NCBI GenBank assembly: GCA_937952095.1
Contig: CALFYG010000293.1
Location: 1-16,691, forward strand
DNA: 16,691 nt
Direction: 5' to 3'
From: an uncultured Micrococcales bacterium
GTDB taxonomy: Bacteria > Actinomycetota > Actinomycetes > S36-B12 > UBA10799
Shown: positions 13,985-16,691 of the stretch, in pieces
Position numbering within the stretch: the stretch's first letter is position 1
Layout of the letters: each line of letters opens with the position of its first letter
Notes under the pieces: generated by a model
What the model was told of the DNA's origin: nothing
The model's input: the letters and a program-made list of their open reading frames with translations, nothing else
The model's database searches: none
Made by a program: the position numbers and the translations under genes

Positions 13985-16627
13985 GTGGCCAAGGTCCGGG
14001 TCTATGAACTCGCGCGCGAGTTGGGGGTGGAGAGCAAGGCTCTCATCGCCCAGCTCCAGGACATGGGCGAGTTCGTCAAGTCCGCGTCATCGACGATTGA
14101 GGCGCCGGTTGTGCGCCGACTGCGGGATTCGGTGAAGACCGCCCCGCCGAAGGAGAAGGCAGAGCCTGCGGCGAAGAAGGCTGCGAAGCCCGCACCCGCC
14201 AAGAAAGCCGCCGAGGCGCCGACACCCGCCCCGGCTCCCGCTCCAGCCCCGGCAGCGCAACCTGCTGCGCCGGCCCCCGCACCTGCGCCTGCTCCGGCTC
14301 CCAAGCCGGCCGCCGCCCCGGCACCTGCACCTGCTCCCAAGCCCGCCCCGAAGCCGGGTCCGCGTCCGGGCAACAACCCGTTCGGTTCTCCGGCACCGCG
14401 TCCGGGCAACAACCCTTACGGTTCTCCGGCACCGCGTCCGGGCAACAACCCGTTCGGCACCTCGGCACCGGCCGCCCGCGGCGGCGTGCCGGGTGCTCCC
14501 CGTCCCAACCCCGGCATGATGCCTCCTCGTCCCCGGCAGGCCCCTGGCCGCCCCGGTGGGCCGGGTGGCCGCCCCGGTGCTCCCGGCGGCCGCGGCCGTC
14601 CCGGTGGTGCGCCCGGTGGTCGTCCAGGTGGCGGTCCCGGAACCGGTGGTCCCGGCGGTGGCGGCGGCTTCGGTGGTCGTCCCGGCGGTGGTCCCGGTCG
14701 TCCTGGCGGTGGTCCGGGCGGACGCGGTCGCCCCGGGGCCAAGAAGTCGCGCAAGAGCAAGCGCGCGAAGCGCCAGGAGTTCGACAACATGGAGGCCCCG
14801 ACGATCGGTGGTGTGCGGATCCCGCGCGGCGACGGTCGTACGGTCAGGCTTCCTCGTGGGGCGACTCTCACAGACTTCGCAGAGAAGATCGATGCGAACC
14901 CCGGTTCGCTGGTCCAGGCGCTGATCGGACTCGGCGAGATGGCTACGGCCACCCAGTCGCTGTCCGACGACACCTTGATGCTGCTCGGCGGCGAGTTGAA
15001 CTACAACGTCGAGGTCGTGTCGCCCGAGGACGAAGACCGCGAACTGCTCGAGAGCTTCAACCTCGAGTTCGGTGAGGACGAGGGCGGCGAGTCGGCGCTC
15101 GAACAGCGTCCGCCGGTCGTGACCGTCATGGGTCACGTCGACCACGGTAAGACCAAGCTTCTCGACGCGATCCGCAACACCAACCAGGTGGCGCGGGAGG
15201 CCGGCGGTATCACCCAGCACATCGGCGCGTACCAGATCCGCAGCGAGATCGACGGTCATGAGCGGGCGATCACCTTCATCGACACCCCCGGTCACGAGGC
15301 GTTCACCGCCATGCGTGCCCGTGGTGCCAAGGTCACCGACATCGCCGTGCTCGTGGTTGCCGCCGACGACGGCGTGAAGCCGCAGACGATCGAGGCACTC
15401 AACCACGCGCAGGCGGCGGACGTGCCGATCGTGGTCGCCGTGAACAAGATCGACAAGGAGGGCGCCGACCCGCAGAAGGTCCGCGGGCAGCTCACCGAGT
15501 ACGGCTTGGTGGCCGAGGACTTCGGCGGCGACACCATGTTCGTGGATGTCTCCGCCAAGGCCGGCATCAACATCCACGAGTTGCTCGAGGCTGTTGTGCT
15601 CACCGCGGATGCATCCCTGGACCTGCGGGCCAACCCCGAGCAGGACGCTCAGGGTGTGGCCATCGAGGCGCACCTGGACAAGGGTCGCGGTCCCGTGGCC
15701 ACCGTCCTGGTTCAGCGGGGCACGTTGAAGGCCGGCGAGAGCATCGTCGTGGGTGAGGCCCACGGCCGCGTGCGGGCCATGCTCGACGAGAACGGTGATC
15801 CGGTGGATGAGGCACTGCCCTCGCGGCCGGTCCAGGTGCTGGGTCTGACGTCGGTCCCTGACGCCGGTGACACCTTCCTGGTCGTCTCCGAGGACCGCAT
15901 CGCCCGCCAGATCGCCAACACCCGGCAGGCTCGGGAGCGCAACGCCGAACTCGCCGCACGGCGTGGCCGGCGCACGCTCGAGGACATCCTGCAGGGTCTG
16001 GAGAAGGGCGAGACCGGCACCCTCAACCTGATCATCAAGGGTGACGTGTCCGGTTCGGTCGAGGCGCTCGAGGATGCGCTGCTGAAGCTCGACGTGGGCG
16101 ACGAGGTCGACCTGCGTGTGATCCACCGCGGCGTGGGAGCGATCACACAGAACGACGTGAACCTGGCGACCGTAGACAACGCGATCATCATCGGGTTCAA
16201 CGTCCGGACCGCGGAACGTGTCGCCGAACTCGCCGAGCGCGAGGGTGTGGACATCCGCTACCACTCGGTGATCTACGCGGCCATCGAAGAGGTCGAGCAG
16301 GCGCTCAAGGGCATGCTCAAGCCCATCTACGAGGAGGCCGAACTCGGCCGCGCCGAGATCCGCGAGATCTTCCGGTCCAGCAAGGCCGGCAACATCGCCG
16401 GATGTCTGGTGCGTTCCGGGGTCATCCGCCGCAATGCCAAGGCACGGGTCATCCGGGACGGCGTGGTCGTGGCCGACAACCTCACCGTCGAGTCGCTCAA
16501 GCGCTTCAAGGACGACGCGACGGAGGTCAAGGACGGGTACGAGTGCGGTATCGGACTCGGGTCGTTCAACGACATCAAGGTCGAGGACATCATTGAGACC
16601 TTCGAGATGCGGGAGAAGCCGCGCTAG
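13985..16627 (+). CDS. infB: Translation initiation factor IF-2
   Basis: GTPase that delivers fMet-tRNA to the 30S initiation complex and promotes subunit joining. It has 880 residues. An IF2_N domain opens the protein (VRVYELARELGVESKALIAQL, about 1-50). A Lys/Ala/Pro-rich linker (50-125), three 12-residue repeats (PRPGNNPFGSPA type) and a Gly/Arg/Pro-rich tract (to about 252) lead to a basic segment, KKSRKSKRAKRQEF. A second IF2_N-like domain lies at about 270-345. The GTPase has all G motifs: GHVDHGKT (383-390), the G2 GGITQHIGAY, DTPGH (433-437), NKID (487-490) and SAK (523-525). Domains II to IV follow to the C-terminus. The GTG start has AGGAG four bases upstream and begins the conserved MAKVRVYELA. 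Confidence 0.97.
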   Translation: MAKVRVYELARELGVESKALIAQLQDMGEFVKSASSTIEAPVVRRLRDSVKTAPPKEKAEPAAKKAAKPAPAKKAAEAPTPAPAPAPAPAAQPAAPAPAPAPAPAPKPAAAPAPAPAPKPAPKPGPRPGNNPFGSPAPRPGNNPYGSPAPRPGNNPFGTSAPAARGGVPGAPRPNPGMMPPRPRQAPGRPGGPGGRPGAPGGRGRPGGAPGGRPGGGPGTGGPGGGGGFGGRPGGGPGRPGGGPGGRGRPGAKKSRKSKRAKRQEFDNMEAPTIGGVRIPRGDGRTVRLPRGATLTDFAEKIDANPGSLVQALIGLGEMATATQSLSDDTLMLLGGELNYNVEVVSPEDEDRELLESFNLEFGEDEGGESALEQRPPVVTVMGHVDHGKTKLLDAIRNTNQVAREAGGITQHIGAYQIRSEIDGHERAITFIDTPGHEAFTAMRARGAKVTDIAVLVVAADDGVKPQTIEALNHAQAADVPIVVAVNKIDKEGADPQKVRGQLTEYGLVAEDFGGDTMFVDVSAKAGINIHELLEAVVLTADASLDLRANPEQDAQGVAIEAHLDKGRGPVATVLVQRGTLKAGESIVVGEAHGRVRAMLDENGDPVDEALPSRPVQVLGLTSVPDAGDTFLVVSEDRIARQIANTRQARERNAELAARRGRRTLEDILQGLEKGETGTLNLIIKGDVSGSVEALEDALLKLDVGDEVDLRVIHRGVGAITQNDVNLATVDNAIIIGFNVRTAERVAELAEREGVDIRYHSVIYAAIEEVEQALKGMLKPIYEEAELGRAEIREIFRSSKAGNIAGCLVRSGVIRRNAKARVIRDGVVVADNLTVESLKRFKDDATEVKDGYECGIGLGSFNDIKVEDIIETFEMREKPR
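14360..14467 (+). repeat. Three tandem 36-bp repeats inside infB
   Basis: CCGCGTCCGGGCAACAACCC starts at 14360, 14396 and 14432, an exact 36-bp period. Each unit encodes 12 residues (PRPGNNPFGSPA with F/Y and S/T changes). The third-unit end has drifted (GGCACCTCG instead of GGTTCTCCG). The repeat is in frame in the low-complexity linker of IF-2, so copy number could vary without breaking the gene. Confidence 0.8.
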
Positions 16628-16637
16628 CGGCCCTGCC

Positions 16638-16691
16638 GTGTACGCCGGGATCCTGTCGGTGGATCTGCTGCTGCACACCCGCAGCCTGAAG
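16638..16691 (+). CDS. ylxP: YlxP-like (DUF503) protein, 3'-truncated by the window edge
   Basis: A GTG start ten bases after the infB stop opens 18 codons, reading MYAGILSVDLLLHTRSLK up to the end of the window. This fits the beginning of DUF503/YlxP proteins, whose N-terminus is similar (MYVG-L-x-DLLL-x-x-x-x-SLK as I recall it) and which commonly lie between infB and rbfA. The family is small (about 95 residues) and of unclear function. The call rests on 18 residues plus position. No strong ribosome binding site is seen, so it may be coupled to infB. Confidence 0.75.
   Translation, partial: MYAGILSVDLLLHTRSLK

Noticed and set aside
14087..16678. An 863-codon open frame antisense to infB
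   Set aside because: It mirrors the infB codon pattern in high-GC DNA, shows no recognisable domain, and infB on the other strand is unambiguous.

Overview
This is a high-GC window whose gene content and order are those of a housekeeping chromosomal segment of an actinomycete (Actinobacteria in the broad sense). The blocks rlmN-dxr-rseP-ispG-GNAT and proS/ferritin-like/rimP-nusA-ylxR-infB-ylxP follow the order I know from mycobacteria and streptomycetes. The proteins carry actinobacterial traits: a short NusA, an IF-2 with a long Pro/Ala/Gly-rich N-terminal region, and an IspG starting MTVSLGMP. I cannot name the genus. No tRNA, rRNA, insertion sequence, phage gene or CRISPR array was seen.

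Layout. (1) 1-5409, plus strand: the 3' part of rlmN (cut by the window edge), dxr, rseP, ispG and a GNAT acetyltransferase. They are tightly packed, with 0-4 bp junctions except for a 54-bp gap before ispG, which has its own apparent leaderless promoter. dxr and ispG are the second and sixth dedicated steps of the MEP isoprenoid pathway; rseP is a site-2 intramembrane protease. (2) 5410-5498: a convergent junction with a hairpin. (3) 5499-8099, minus: a large secreted glycoside hydrolase of family GH31, close to sulfoquinovosidases, which looks like an accessory gene inside the housekeeping block. (4) 8166-9914, plus: proS. (5) 9911-11885, minus: a three-gene envelope unit with two consecutive ferritin-like proteins (the first with a Tat/lipoprotein-type signal) and a lipoprotein of the PQQ-dependent sugar dehydrogenase (GSDH) family. 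(6) 11938 to the end, plus: rimP, nusA, ylxR, infB and the start of ylxP, the ribosome-maturation/transcription/translation-initiation operon.

Regulatory structure. Transcription units often begin with a TANNNT-like -10 hexamer exactly 6 nt before the start codon (ispG, proS, sugar dehydrogenase), or 7-8 nt before it (GH31, first ferritin-like gene). This is what leaderless mRNAs would show. Several operon-internal genes instead have clear Shine-Dalgarno sequences (dxr, rseP, nusA, infB). The rimP/ferritin-like divergent promoter region holds a perfect 14-bp palindrome that touches both -10 hexamers.

The most unusual non-coding structure is in the 224-bp gap between nusA and ylxR. A 13-bp motif (TGCGACGTYGTTG) occurs four times, two direct and two inverted, with a 31-bp period on each side and exact mirror symmetry about position 13438. 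The most interesting protein observation is that the GH31 enzyme keeps four of five remembered sulfoquinovose-binding positions of E. coli YihQ but has Gln in place of the sulfonate-binding Arg.
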